Source of the DNA: Desulfovibrio sp.
GTDB lineage: Bacteria > Desulfobacterota > Desulfovibrionia > Desulfovibrionales > Desulfovibrionaceae
Direction of reading: 5' to 3'
Assembly (NCBI GenBank): GCA_028708195.1
Contig: JAQVZK010000063.1
Coordinates: forward strand, 1 to 9,706
DNA: 9,706 nt
In this document: in pieces, positions 1 through 6,199 of the stretch
Position numbering within the stretch: position 1 is the stretch's first letter
Layout of the letters: every line of letters starts with the position of its first letter
Notes under the pieces: generated by a model
The model's database searches: none
What the model was told of the DNA's origin: nothing
The model's input: the letters and a program-made list of their open reading frames with translations, nothing else
Translations under genes and position numbers: made by a program

Positions 1-62
1 GCAGTATCGTGAAAAGGGAGCCCGACAACCAGCCCCCCTGAAGTTCAAAGCCATGCCAAAAA

Positions 63-2498
63 TCAGAACATCTGGCGCATGAGGTCTTCGCCGCCCTGTG
101 AGGTGTCAATCACGGTTTCGTCCCCTGTGGTGGCAGACGTGGCCGAAGCGCCCTGAATGGGCATGTCGGAGCGGAAGGCCAGGCCGTCCTGCATGATTAT
201 GCCATCGGGCATGGCAAAGTCGTCAGCGGGATAGCGCTCCTCCACCTCCACGCGGTAGGCGCGAAAAATGGGAGCAGCGGTGCGACCGCCCTGTTCCAGA
301 CGGCCAAGGCTCTGCAACTGGTCGTAACCCACATACACACCCGTGACCAGATGCGGAGAAAAGCCCACAAACCACGCGTCGTGTTCTTCGTTGGTTGTGC
401 CGGTTTTACCGGCGATATTGTACCCCGGCACCCTGGCGCGGGTGCCTGTGCCCGAGTTGACCACCTGCTTGAGCAGGGTCGCCATCATAAAGGCGTTTTG
501 CGGACTGAGGGCCTGCCATTGTTCCACATCCTGCCGGTAGAGCACGCGGCCCTTGGGGTCGGTAATGGACGTGATGATGCGCGGGCGCACGCCAAGGCCC
601 TTGTTGGCAAAGGCGGCGTAGGCCTGGGTGAGGTTGAGCGGAGAAACCGCCACCGCCCCCAGGCTCACTGAAAGTTCTTGCGGAAAATGGGGTTCAAGCC
701 CCAGAGCCTTGGCCCGCTGAATGACGTTGGCTATGCCCACCTGCTGGGCTATGCGCACCGTGCACGTATTGCGCGAAAGCGTCAGCGCCGTGTGCAGGGG
801 CAGTTCGCCCTTGTAGTTCTTTTCGTAGTTGGAGGGCCGCCATACTTCGTTGGTATAGGGGTTCACATAGACAAAGGGACCGTCCAGCACCGTGGAGAGG
901 GCGGTAAAGCCCATATCCAGCGCCGTGGAGTACACCACCGGCTTGAAGCTTGAGCCGGGCTGACGGCGGGCCTGGGTTGCACGGTTGAAATGGCTGTCGC
1001 CAAACTGGTAGCCGCCAATAAGGGCCACCACGTCGCCGTTTTCAGCCTCAACCGAGGCAATGGCCCCCTGCACTGCCGGCTCCTGCTGCAAATCAAGGGG
1101 GATGGGAACGCCTTTTTTTACCGTGGCAGGGTCAAAAGGCAGGGTTTTCTTTTCTTTGCGGCCCTTGGCTCCGGTTTCGGTAACCGTGACTTCAGCGGCG
1201 GAAACCCAGATGAGGTCGCCGGGGCTGACCACAAGTTTGGCATCCTTGACGGCAGGGGCGTATATGCCCGCCACCTTGGGGTTGGGTTTGCGCGCCCATG
1301 ACATGTTGGCCACGGTCACAACGCCCGTATAGCCCTGCCCCAGGTTTACGCGGGCCTCCCTGGCGTCTGCGTGGGTGACGAGCGCCTTGACCCAGTTGTT
1401 GCCGGCAAGGTCCAGCGGGTTGAAGCTCTTTTGGCTAAAGGCCTTCTGCTTTTCCGCATCCAGCTTTTCCTGGGGGCCACGCCAGCCCTGGCGCTTGTCG
1501 AGAGCTTCCAGGCCCTGCCGCAAAGCGGCCCCGGCGGCGTACTGATGGGCCGGGTCCATAGACGTGTGCACGGTAAGACCGGCCCCGTACACGTAGTCCA
1601 CGCCGTATTTGTCTGTCTCTATACCCAGAGCCTTGAGGTTCTGCTCTGTAAAAAATTCGATGAGCAGGCGGCGGGTTTCTTCAAGATACCACAGGGCCGC
1701 CCCACCCATGCCGTCGGGCATGCTCCAGTAAACCAGGGGTTCGGTGGCGGCTTTTTCATACTCTTCGGGCGTGATCCATTTGAGGTCGCGCAAGCGGCCC
1801 AGCACATACATCTGGCGGGTTTTTGCCTCTTCGGGCCTGCGGAAGGGATTGTAGGTGCTGGGGGCCTTGGGCAGGCCCGCGATAACCGCACTTTCAGCCA
1901 GGGTGATGTCAGAGGCGTGCTTGCCAAAGTAGGTGCGCGCGGCGGCCTCCACACCGTAGGCATGCTCGCCAAGATATATCTGGTTCAGATAGATGGTGAG
2001 GATCTGGTCCTTGGTATAGGTTTTTTCCAGATCATAAGCCAGAATGGCCTCTTTCATCTTGCGGGTATAGCTGCGTTCGGACGTCAGCAAAAGCTGCTTG
2101 ATGAGCTGCTGGGTGATGGTGCTGCCGCCCTCGCCCTGGCGTCCCTTGCGAAAGTTGTTGATGGCCGCGCGCAGAATGGCCGTGGGGTCCACGCCCATAT
2201 GGCGGTAAAACGCGTCGTCTTCTGCAGCCAGAAAGGCCATAGGCAAAAAGCGCGACATCTCTTTGAGGCCAATGACATAGCGCTTTTCCAGGTACAGGGT
2301 GCCCAGTGTGGAGCCGTCACGTGCCAGAATGACTGTGGCCTGTGGCTGCTTGTACTCGGCAATGCGGTTAATGTCGGGCAGGTCGCGCGAGGCCCAGTAA
2401 AAAAGCATGGCCACGGCGCTTGTGCCAAGGACGCCGCAGACAAGTATAATGCCAATCAGCCAGAGAGAGATTTTTTTCAATGACAGACGAATTTTCAT
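63..2498 (-). CDS. Class A penicillin-binding protein, PBP1A family (bifunctional transglycosylase/transpeptidase)
   Basis: This enzyme polymerises lipid II into glycan strands (GT51 domain) and cross-links the stem peptides (transpeptidase domain) on the outer face of the inner membrane. From the ATG at 2498 it is 811 aa, normal for PBP1A. An N-terminal membrane anchor spans about residues 10-35. GT51 motifs are EDDAFYRHMG (catalytic Glu about 93), GGSTITQQ (about 124-131) and RKMKE (about 146-150). An OB-like insert lies around 370-460. Transpeptidase motifs are SSFK (nucleophile Ser about 516), SRN (about 575-577) and KTGT (about 698-701). All key residues are present. The frame stays open upstream to a TTG at 2570, but the extra 24 residues precede the anchor and look unlike a protein N-terminus, so I chose the ATG. 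Neither start has a good Shine-Dalgarno. It is probably transcribed alone. The family is certain; the exact paralogue name (mrcA/ponA) is not. Confidence 0.95.
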   Translation of the reverse strand: MKIRLSLKKISLWLIGIILVCGVLGTSAVAMLFYWASRDLPDINRIAEYKQPQATVILARDGSTLGTLYLEKRYVIGLKEMSRFLPMAFLAAEDDAFYRHMGVDPTAILRAAINNFRKGRQGEGGSTITQQLIKQLLLTSERSYTRKMKEAILAYDLEKTYTKDQILTIYLNQIYLGEHAYGVEAAARTYFGKHASDITLAESAVIAGLPKAPSTYNPFRRPEEAKTRQMYVLGRLRDLKWITPEEYEKAATEPLVYWSMPDGMGGAALWYLEETRRLLIEFFTEQNLKALGIETDKYGVDYVYGAGLTVHTSMDPAHQYAAGAALRQGLEALDKRQGWRGPQEKLDAEKQKAFSQKSFNPLDLAGNNWVKALVTHADAREARVNLGQGYTGVVTVANMSWARKPNPKVAGIYAPAVKDAKLVVSPGDLIWVSAAEVTVTETGAKGRKEKKTLPFDPATVKKGVPIPLDLQQEPAVQGAIASVEAENGDVVALIGGYQFGDSHFNRATQARRQPGSSFKPVVYSTALDMGFTALSTVLDGPFVYVNPYTNEVWRPSNYEKNYKGELPLHTALTLSRNTCTVRIAQQVGIANVIQRAKALGLEPHFPQELSVSLGAVAVSPLNLTQAYAAFANKGLGVRPRIITSITDPKGRVLYRQDVEQWQALSPQNAFMMATLLKQVVNSGTGTRARVPGYNIAGKTGTTNEEHDAWFVGFSPHLVTGVYVGYDQLQSLGRLEQGGRTAAPIFRAYRVEVEERYPADDFAMPDGIIMQDGLAFRSDMPIQGASATSATTGDETVIDTSQGGEDLMRQMF

Positions 2499-2619
2499 GG
2501 CAGGGCGATACCGTTTTTTTGCTCTGGCGTAAAGTAGAGGCCTAAAACCCCGTAGGTCGCAGACTGCCAAGTGCGCAGGCAGTGCCAGGGATTTGAAACA
2601 AAGCCACAGCCGAGAGCGG

Positions 2620-2648
2620 AATATACAAATAGCTATGAGCTACAAAAA
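2620..2648 (-). promoter_or_regulatory. Weak candidate promoter for the PBP1A gene
   Basis: On the minus strand a TATATT (-10 like, 2620-2625) follows a T-rich -35 region (TTTTTG, 2643-2648) at 17 bp. A small palindrome, TAGCT-ATG-AGCTA (2630-2642), lies within the spacer. This is the only AT-rich promoter-like stretch between the dsrC terminator and the PBP1A start. The match to consensus is poor. Confidence 0.3.
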
Positions 2649-2665
2649 ATTTTTTTCAAAAAAAT

Positions 2666-2695
2666 AAAAAGCGGAAGGTTTCCCTTCCGCTTTTT
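2666..2695 (-). terminator. Rho-independent terminator of dsrC (bidirectional form)
   Basis: The inverted repeat AAAAAGCGGAAGG (2666-2678) and CCTTCCGCTTTTT (2683-2695) closes a TTTC loop. It begins about 20 nt after the dsrC stop codon. On the minus strand the GC stem is followed by a long U-rich run, as expected for intrinsic termination. The stem is also flanked by T residues on the plus strand. Confidence 0.85.
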
Positions 2696-2716
2696 TTCCG
2701 AATGTAACGGCTCGGA

Positions 2717-3034
2717 CTACACGCAGCCGGTGGGCTTGGGCAGACCGGCCATTTTGCAGGCGCCTTTGCCGGGGCCGGAGGGGAAGAGTTCGTACACTTC
2801 CTTCAGCTTGTACCCGGTGTTCTTGGACAGAATGCGGACCATGGGGGCGATGCCGTTCTTCTTGTAGTAGTCCTGCAGGAAGTCGAGGATCTTCTGATGG
2901 TCACCCGTGATTTCGGAGATGCCTTCGGATTCCTTCACATAATCCATCCATTCGGGGCACCAGTCGTCAAAACGCAGAAGGAAACCGTCTTCGTCAACTT
3001 CAAAGCTTTTACCTTTATAGGTGATCTCAGCCAT
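2717..3034 (-). CDS. dsrC: DsrC, sulfur-carrier protein of dissimilatory sulfite reductase
   Basis: DsrC is the small cytoplasmic partner of DsrAB. In sulfite reduction its two C-terminal cysteines carry the sulfur as a trisulfide, which the DsrMKJOP membrane complex is thought to reduce. The product is 105 aa, the usual length, and belongs to the DsrC/TusE family. The C-terminal arm ends CKMAGLPKPTGCV. Cys104 is penultimate and Cys93 lies eleven residues before it, exactly the two redox cysteines of true DsrC; TusE keeps only the last. The start at 3034 is supported by a strong AAGGAGG about 8 nt upstream; the 39 extra codons that could be read upstream look unlike this family. The gene stands alone with its own terminator, apart from dsrAB, which is common in Desulfovibrio. 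It is normally highly expressed, consistent with the strong ribosome binding site. Confidence 0.96.
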   Translation of the reverse strand: MAEITYKGKSFEVDEDGFLLRFDDWCPEWMDYVKESEGISEITGDHQKILDFLQDYYKKNGIAPMVRILSKNTGYKLKEVYELFPSGPGKGACKMAGLPKPTGCV

Positions 3035-3100
3035 GCGAGTGTCCTCCTTGGACAGATAGTACTCAACCTCGCCGGAACAACATGCTCCAGGCGCAGCCAA

Positions 3101-3114
3101 CCGGGGTTTCCCGG
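3101..3114 (-). other. Small GC hairpin in the dsrC leader
   Basis: CCGGG (3101-3105) and CCCGG (3110-3114) form a 5-bp stem with a 4-nt loop, about 67 nt upstream of the dsrC start. The same sequence plus one more base occurs in the leader of larC at 4050-4064. Confidence 0.5.
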
Positions 3115-3165
3115 CCGAATTCCTCCAATGGGGCGCGAAAGCGTAATGCAATCACAACGAATGCC

Positions 3166-3194
3166 TTTATGCCATAAAAAAAATTTGATGGCAA
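3166..3194 (-). promoter_or_regulatory. Candidate sigma70-type promoter of dsrC
   Basis: On the minus strand TTGCCA (3189-3194) is followed after 17 bp by CATAAA (3166-3171), with a T8 run in the spacer. This would give a leader of about 125 nt before the dsrC start. The leader contains a CCGGG/CCCGG hairpin (3101-3114). Confidence 0.45.
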
Positions 3195-3286
3195 GCCCTG
3201 GCACTGTTTTTTGGTATGCCCCACCATTCTAGTCGAAATTTTTTATCAGATATTTCAGATGTATGGGCTAATCATGATCGACTAAC

Positions 3287-3946
3287 TCAAGCATTCTGGT
3301 GGATGCAATACAGCACTCTGCCGAGCTTTGCAACTTCTTCCATAAGGCTGCTCGCGGCATTTTTGCTTTCAAGTTCACGCACACGAATAAATATGTGACG
3401 GTTGCCATCGTCATTACTCACGGTCAATACTGACAGGATACGCGCATTGTGGGCGCGCAGCAAGTCAAAGAGTGGCCGGGCCGTTCCTGGCAGGTCGGGC
3501 AGTTCAATGGCAAACTGCAGCCCGCCAAGGCGTGCGCCAGTAATGTCCACAAGCGCCTTGAACACGTCGTGGTCAGAAATAATGCCAACCAGCTTTCCGT
3601 TTTCTTCAACCACAGGCAGGCCGCCAACCTTGTTGTCGAGCATCAGTAGCGCAGCCTGTTCAACCGTGTCGGATGGTTTGACGGTCAGGGGGTTAGGCGT
3701 CATAATATTTTTGGCCTTCAACTCGGCCAGCAAATAATGCATTTCATACATGTCGAGTGTGGTGGCCTTGGAGGGGGAGGCGTCACGCACATCACGGTCG
3801 GAGATAATACCAACAACACGTCCCTTTTCATCAAGCACGGGCAAACGCCGAACATGATGGTCCTTCATAAGTTTGCCCACCTTGAGCAGGGACGTCTCCG
3901 GGGTGACGCTGACAACATCGGTGGTCATCCAGTTCTGAACAGGCAT
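3287..3946 (-). CDS. CBS-CBS-ACT domain protein (AcuB-like)
   Basis: This is a soluble protein of 219 aa with no enzymatic domain. Two CBS motifs occupy about residues 7-55 and 81-135. Each ends in the characteristic GIISDRD (46-52) or GIISDHD (121-127), which in this family helps form the adenine-nucleotide pocket. An ACT-like domain fills about 141-215. This architecture is known from AcuB-type proteins, which are inferred to sense an adenylate or amino acid. The regulatory target is not known and nothing nearby identifies it. The start at 3946 has GGAGGG 4 nt upstream; a start 15 codons further upstream would place that Shine-Dalgarno inside the gene and is less likely. It is divergent from larC across 145 bp. 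I found no clear terminator after its stop. Confidence 0.88.
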   Translation of the reverse strand: MPVQNWMTTDVVSVTPETSLLKVGKLMKDHHVRRLPVLDEKGRVVGIISDRDVRDASPSKATTLDMYEMHYLLAELKAKNIMTPNPLTVKPSDTVEQAALLMLDNKVGGLPVVEENGKLVGIISDHDVFKALVDITGARLGGLQFAIELPDLPGTARPLFDLLRAHNARILSVLTVSNDDGNRHIFIRVRELESKNAASSLMEEVAKLGRVLYCIHQNA

Positions 3947-3983
3947 GCTACCCTCCGGCTTTTCGATGCGGTTTGGTGTTTGG

Positions 3984-4008
3984 GGCCGCAAGATTGAGCG
4001 GCCTTTTT
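3984..4008 (+). terminator. Terminator-like hairpin between the divergent CBS-ACT and larC genes
   Basis: GGCCGC (3984-3989) and GCGGCC (3998-4003) pair around an 8-nt loop and are followed by T5 on the plus strand. No plus-strand gene lies upstream to need a terminator. It could stop antisense transcription through the CBS gene, act as an attenuator in a long larC leader, or simply be structure in the CBS-gene leader. Confidence 0.45.
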
Positions 4009-4011
4009 ACG

Positions 4012-4041
4012 TTTATACAACAACAAACGGATGCTGCACAA
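4012..4041 (-). promoter_or_regulatory. Candidate sigma70-type promoter of the CBS-ACT gene
   Basis: On the minus strand TTGTGC (4036-4041) is followed after 18 bp by TATAAA (4012-4017), about 65 bp upstream of the start codon. This is the best promoter match in the divergent interval. The 3984-4003 hairpin would then lie in this gene's 5' untranslated region. Confidence 0.5.
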
Positions 4042-4049
4042 GTATGCGG

Positions 4050-4064
4050 CCGGGGTTTCCCGGC
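4050..4064 (+). other. Small GC hairpin in the larC leader
   Basis: CCGGG (4050-4054) and CCCGG (4059-4063) pair around a 4-nt loop, 28 nt upstream of the larC start. The 15-mer CCGGGGTTTCCCGGC is identical to one at 3101-3115 in the dsrC leader. Confidence 0.45.
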
Positions 4065-4091
4065 GCACGGCGTTGCGGTTTGCGAGTGCGT

Positions 4092-5243
4092 ATGGAAGTG
4101 TATCTGGATTGCGGTGGCGGCATCAGCGGCGATATGACCCTGGCGGCCCTGGCTCACCTGGGTGTGGATTTTTTTCCGTTGACGGCAGCTCTGGAAAAAG
4201 CGGGCGTGGCCTGCCAGCTTGAACTGCGTGATGAGGTCAGGGCGGCCGGCCCCGGGCGTCGTGCTGATGTTCACTGGCGGCAGGAGGCACAGCCCTTGCG
4301 TCATCCTGCCGATATTGCAGCCATCTTTAAATCGGTGGACGTGCCTTGCCCTGTGCGAGACCGCGCCTTGGCCGTTCTTGACGCCCTGACCCAGGCTGAG
4401 GCGTATGCACACCAAATACCGCCAGAGCAGGTGCATTTTCACGAAGTGGGGGCTGTTGATACCCTGGTGGACATTCTGGGCGTGTGCTACGGCCTTGAGC
4501 AACTGGGCGTGCGGCGCATCACGGCGTCCTTCCTGCCCTGGTTTTCAGGCAGCATAGAGTGCGCGCACGGCCGTATTCCCCTGCCAGCACCCGCCACAGC
4601 ATGGCTTTTACAAGGCAAACCCGTGTATGAGACCGACGCGCGCCAAGAGTTGATCACCCCCACCGGGGCGGCCCTGCTGCACGCCCTGGTAGACGAGTTC
4701 ACCGGCGCTCCCCGTGGAACCCTTGCGGCTATGGGCACGGGCTTTGGCTCGCGTCCGGCCGCATCGGGTTTGCGTATCTGGCTGCTGCAAACTCCAACCC
4801 TTGCGGACCACCGCCACGGCGGGCGTGAACTGGTCAGCCAGCTTGAAACCCACCTTGATCACCTCACAGGTGAGGAACTGGGGCAGGCCCTTACAGCCCT
4901 GGCCCACATGCCTGAAGTGCTGGATGTTTTGTGGCTGCCGGGCACAGGCAAAAAAAATCGCCCATCGGGTCTTTTGCGGGTGCTGTGCCTCGTGGAGCAT
5001 GAAGACGTGGCAGAACACGCAGTACTGCGCCATACGCACACCCTGGGCATTCGCCGTCAGAGGCTTGAGCGGCTGGTGTCGCCCCGCAGCGCGGCGACTG
5101 TTCAAATAGCAGGACACCACATGCCCGCCAAGCAGTATGAGGTTGAAGGACGCAGCTATGTGCGCCCTGAAGCCGACGCTGTGGCACAGGCCGCGCATGA
5201 GGACGGCCTGGGAGCTCCCGCCTTGCGTCTGATCTCCAGGTGA
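4092..5243 (+). CDS. larC: LarC, nickel-insertion protein for the lactate racemase (NPN) cofactor
   Basis: LarC (DUF111 family) is the CTP-dependent cyclometallase that inserts nickel into pyridinium-3,5-bisthiocarboxylic acid mononucleotide. This makes the pincer cofactor of LarA-type racemases and epimerases. The 383-aa product is a fused full-length form covering LarC1 and LarC2. Family signatures are YLDCGGGISGDM (4-15), HFHEVGAVDTLVDI (115-128), LITPTGAALL (188-197), MGTGFGSRP (214-222), GKKNRPSGLL (286-295) and HTHTLGIR (314-321). The usual LETNIDDM motif at the start of LarC2 reads LETHLDHL here (251-258), so one of the two aspartates is replaced. The ATG at 4092 matches the family N-terminus, though its Shine-Dalgarno is weak; the upstream open frame (from 3945) does not look like protein. 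No larA, larB or larE is in the window, so the client enzyme must be encoded elsewhere. Confidence 0.93.
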   Translation: MEVYLDCGGGISGDMTLAALAHLGVDFFPLTAALEKAGVACQLELRDEVRAAGPGRRADVHWRQEAQPLRHPADIAAIFKSVDVPCPVRDRALAVLDALTQAEAYAHQIPPEQVHFHEVGAVDTLVDILGVCYGLEQLGVRRITASFLPWFSGSIECAHGRIPLPAPATAWLLQGKPVYETDARQELITPTGAALLHALVDEFTGAPRGTLAAMGTGFGSRPAASGLRIWLLQTPTLADHRHGGRELVSQLETHLDHLTGEELGQALTALAHMPEVLDVLWLPGTGKKNRPSGLLRVLCLVEHEDVAEHAVLRHTHTLGIRRQRLERLVSPRSAATVQIAGHHMPAKQYEVEGRSYVRPEADAVAQAAHEDGLGAPALRLISR

Positions 5244-5246
5244 GAG

Positions 5247-5309
5247 AGGATTTTTTAAGAGAAAAGATTTTGTGGGGGAGGGACCCTTTTGTAAAAGCGA
5301 CCCTCCCCT
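5247..5309 (+). repeat. Intergenic palindromic repeat, copy 1 (after larC)
   Basis: It starts 4 nt after the larC stop. An A/T-rich head (GATTTTTTAAGAGAAAAG) runs into a long imperfect hairpin, 5274-5309, whose core is CCCTTTTGT then AAAAGCG with GGGGGAGGG and CCCTCCCC arms. Two mismatches interrupt the stem. The same head-plus-hairpin sequence recurs after the MFS gene at 6441-6507 on the minus strand. No U-run follows the hairpin, so it is not a canonical terminator, although its position suggests an mRNA 3'-end role. The rest of the 308-bp gap to the next gene holds a partial third copy and a possible promoter. Confidence 0.75.
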
Positions 5310-5404
5310 CCAGTCCCCATAAACATTTATTATTTCTGCTTGTTGCAGGAAATATCGTGCTTTAAGCAGGGCCTCAGGGGCGCGCCTTGACGCCTTGGAG
5401 CTGT

Positions 5405-5442
5405 TGCAAGGGGGGGGATTTTGAAGAATTTTTTTAAAAAAG
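5405..5442 (+). repeat. Partial, degenerate third copy of the intergenic repeat
   Basis: GTTGC followed by a G-run, GATTTTGAAGA and an A/T tract resembles the head of copy 2 (GTTGTGGGGAAGGGATTTTTTGAAGAG read on the minus strand), but the hairpin half is absent. The match is short and AT-biased, so it could be chance. Confidence 0.35.
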
Positions 5443-5449
5443 AGTAATA
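5421..5449 (+). promoter_or_regulatory. Candidate promoter for the Lys/Ala-rich exported protein
   Basis: TTGAAG (5421-5426) and GTAATA (5444-5449) are spaced by 17 bp of A/T-rich DNA. A weaker alternative, TTGCGC followed 17 bp later by TATGGA, lies near 5490-5520. Neither is a strong consensus match. Confidence 0.3.
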
Positions 5450-5519
5450 GTTTCAGCATAAAACCCAATGGCCTGCAAAGACTTCTTGCGCACGGGAACG
5501 CATAGGCATATGGAATTTC

Positions 5520-5534
5520 AGGGCTGTGCGCCCT
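5520..5534 (+). promoter_or_regulatory. Hairpin immediately before the ribosome binding site
   Basis: AGGGC (5520-5524) and GCCCT (5530-5534) form a 5-bp stem with a 5-nt loop. It ends 2 nt before the AAGGAGG (5537-5543) of the downstream gene. It could stabilise the mRNA or affect ribosome access. Confidence 0.35.
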
Positions 5535-5551
5535 TTAAGGAGGATACCATT

Positions 5552-6046
5552 ATGACCATGCAATATCTCTGGCGGCCTTTGGGTTTGTGTACCCTTGCCG
5601 CGGCCCTGTGGATCGGCGTTCCGTCCCAGGCCAATGCGGACGCTTCTGACATGGGGCCGGGCACGCTGCTCGTGGCCCGCAATGATCAGCAGTACGACAG
5701 GGGCCAGGGGGCAGACGCCCAGTACCACCGCGACGGCAAGGCCGCCAAGGTCAAAAACAGCGCCAAAAAGGCTCCCAAAAAGGACGCCAAGGCCAAAGCC
5801 AGCGTCAAGCGTGACGCCAAAAAGAGCGGCAAGGCTGTTCAGGCTGGTGACAATAAGGCCGCGCGTGGCGACAAAGTGGCTCGCGCCAATGGCAAGAAAG
5901 CCAAGGGCGACAAGGTGGCTCACGCCAACGCCAAGAAAGCCAAAGGTGACAAGGCGGCTCGCGCCAGTGATAAACGCTCTGCCAAGCGTTCCGATGCGCA
6001 GCGTCAAGCCCCGCAGCATTTTGAAGGCGGCGAAGTTAACAATTAG
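5552..6046 (+). CDS. Exported Lys/Ala-rich basic repeat protein, function unknown
   Basis: I do not recognise a family. The start at 5552 is set by a strong AAGGAGG (5537-5543) with 8-nt spacing; the open frame extends upstream to 5468, but that part lacks a ribosome site. The 164-aa product has a Sec-type signal peptide: hydrophobic LGLCTLAAALWIGV, then SQANA with predicted cleavage after Ala29. The mature part begins with a short mixed region (GPGTLLVARNDQQYDRGQGA). From about residue 50 it is dominated by Lys, Ala, Arg, Asp and Gly, with no hydrophobic core, and resembles histone H1-type tails. A 13-residue repeat starts at residue 106: GDKVARANGKKAK, GDKVAHANAKKAK, then the looser GDKAARASDKRSA. 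It ends in a less basic tail (HFEGGEVNN). It is probably periplasmic and unstructured. It might bind an anionic polymer such as LPS, peptidoglycan or nucleic acid, but that is inference. A low-complexity, fast-evolving protein like this may be hard to match in searches. Confidence 0.8.
   Translation: MTMQYLWRPLGLCTLAAALWIGVPSQANADASDMGPGTLLVARNDQQYDRGQGADAQYHRDGKAAKVKNSAKKAPKKDAKAKASVKRDAKKSGKAVQAGDNKAARGDKVARANGKKAKGDKVAHANAKKAKGDKAARASDKRSAKRSDAQRQAPQHFEGGEVNN
5867..5983 (+). repeat. In-gene 39-bp tandem repeat (three units)
   Basis: Units at 5867-5905, 5906-5944 and 5945-5983 encode the 13-residue repeat of the exported basic protein. The first two are close at DNA level (GACAARGTGGCTC then a CGCCAA block and AAGAAAGCCAA). 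The third has diverged after its first seven codons. This suggests expansion by local duplication. Confidence 0.75.
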
Positions 6047-6069
6047 GGCAGAGCAGTATTGAAAATGGT

Positions 6070-6136
6070 CCAGGGTCTGGTGACTGTCCGGCAGCCGCAT
6101 GGCTTATAGGGCAGACCTCCACGGCTGCAACCCCTG
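6070..6136 (+). other. Possible structured RNA (pseudoknot-like pairings) after the exported basic protein gene
   Basis: Short complementary segments interleave. GGTCTG (6074-6079) can pair with CAGACC (6112-6117), and GCAGCCG (6091-6097) can pair with CGGCTGC (6122-6128). CAGGG (6071-6075) could also pair with CCCTG (6132-6136), in competition with the first helix. The first two helices cross, giving a pseudoknot topology. I do not recognise a known riboswitch or RNA family, and such pairings can arise by chance in GC-rich DNA. Confidence 0.25.
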
Positions 6137-6163
6137 AAAAGTCCCCCCCGCAAAAAGCATGGT

Positions 6164-6193
6164 TTGGCAGCAATAGGGCATTTTATTTATAAA
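6164..6193 (+). promoter_or_regulatory. Good sigma70-type promoter match in the intergenic region
   Basis: TTGGCA (6164-6169) and TATAAA (6188-6193) are spaced by 18 bp, in an AT-rich stretch of otherwise GC-rich DNA. It points to a plus-strand transcript starting near 6200 and ending at the 6324-6359 terminator, about 160 nt long. The surrounding A/T sequence can also form a hairpin (GCATTTTAT and ATAAAATGC). Confidence 0.5.
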
Positions 6194-6199
6194 AAAGAT

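Noticed and set aside
1371..2483. 370-aa plus-strand open frame
   Set aside because: It lies wholly antisense to the PBP1A gene, whose motifs are intact; it is a by-product of GC-rich codon use.
2499..2570. N-terminal extension of PBP1A from a TTG codon
   Set aside because: No ribosome site, the added residues do not resemble PBP N-termini, and the ATG at 2498 directly precedes the basic segment and membrane anchor.
3230..3284. TAGTCG/CGACTA inverted repeat as terminator of the CBS-ACT gene
   Set aside because: The 6-bp arms are separated by 43 nt without a U-run in the right place; too weak to call.
4608..5468. 286-aa minus-strand open frame
   Set aside because: Antisense to larC and its downstream repeat; the sequence has no family features.
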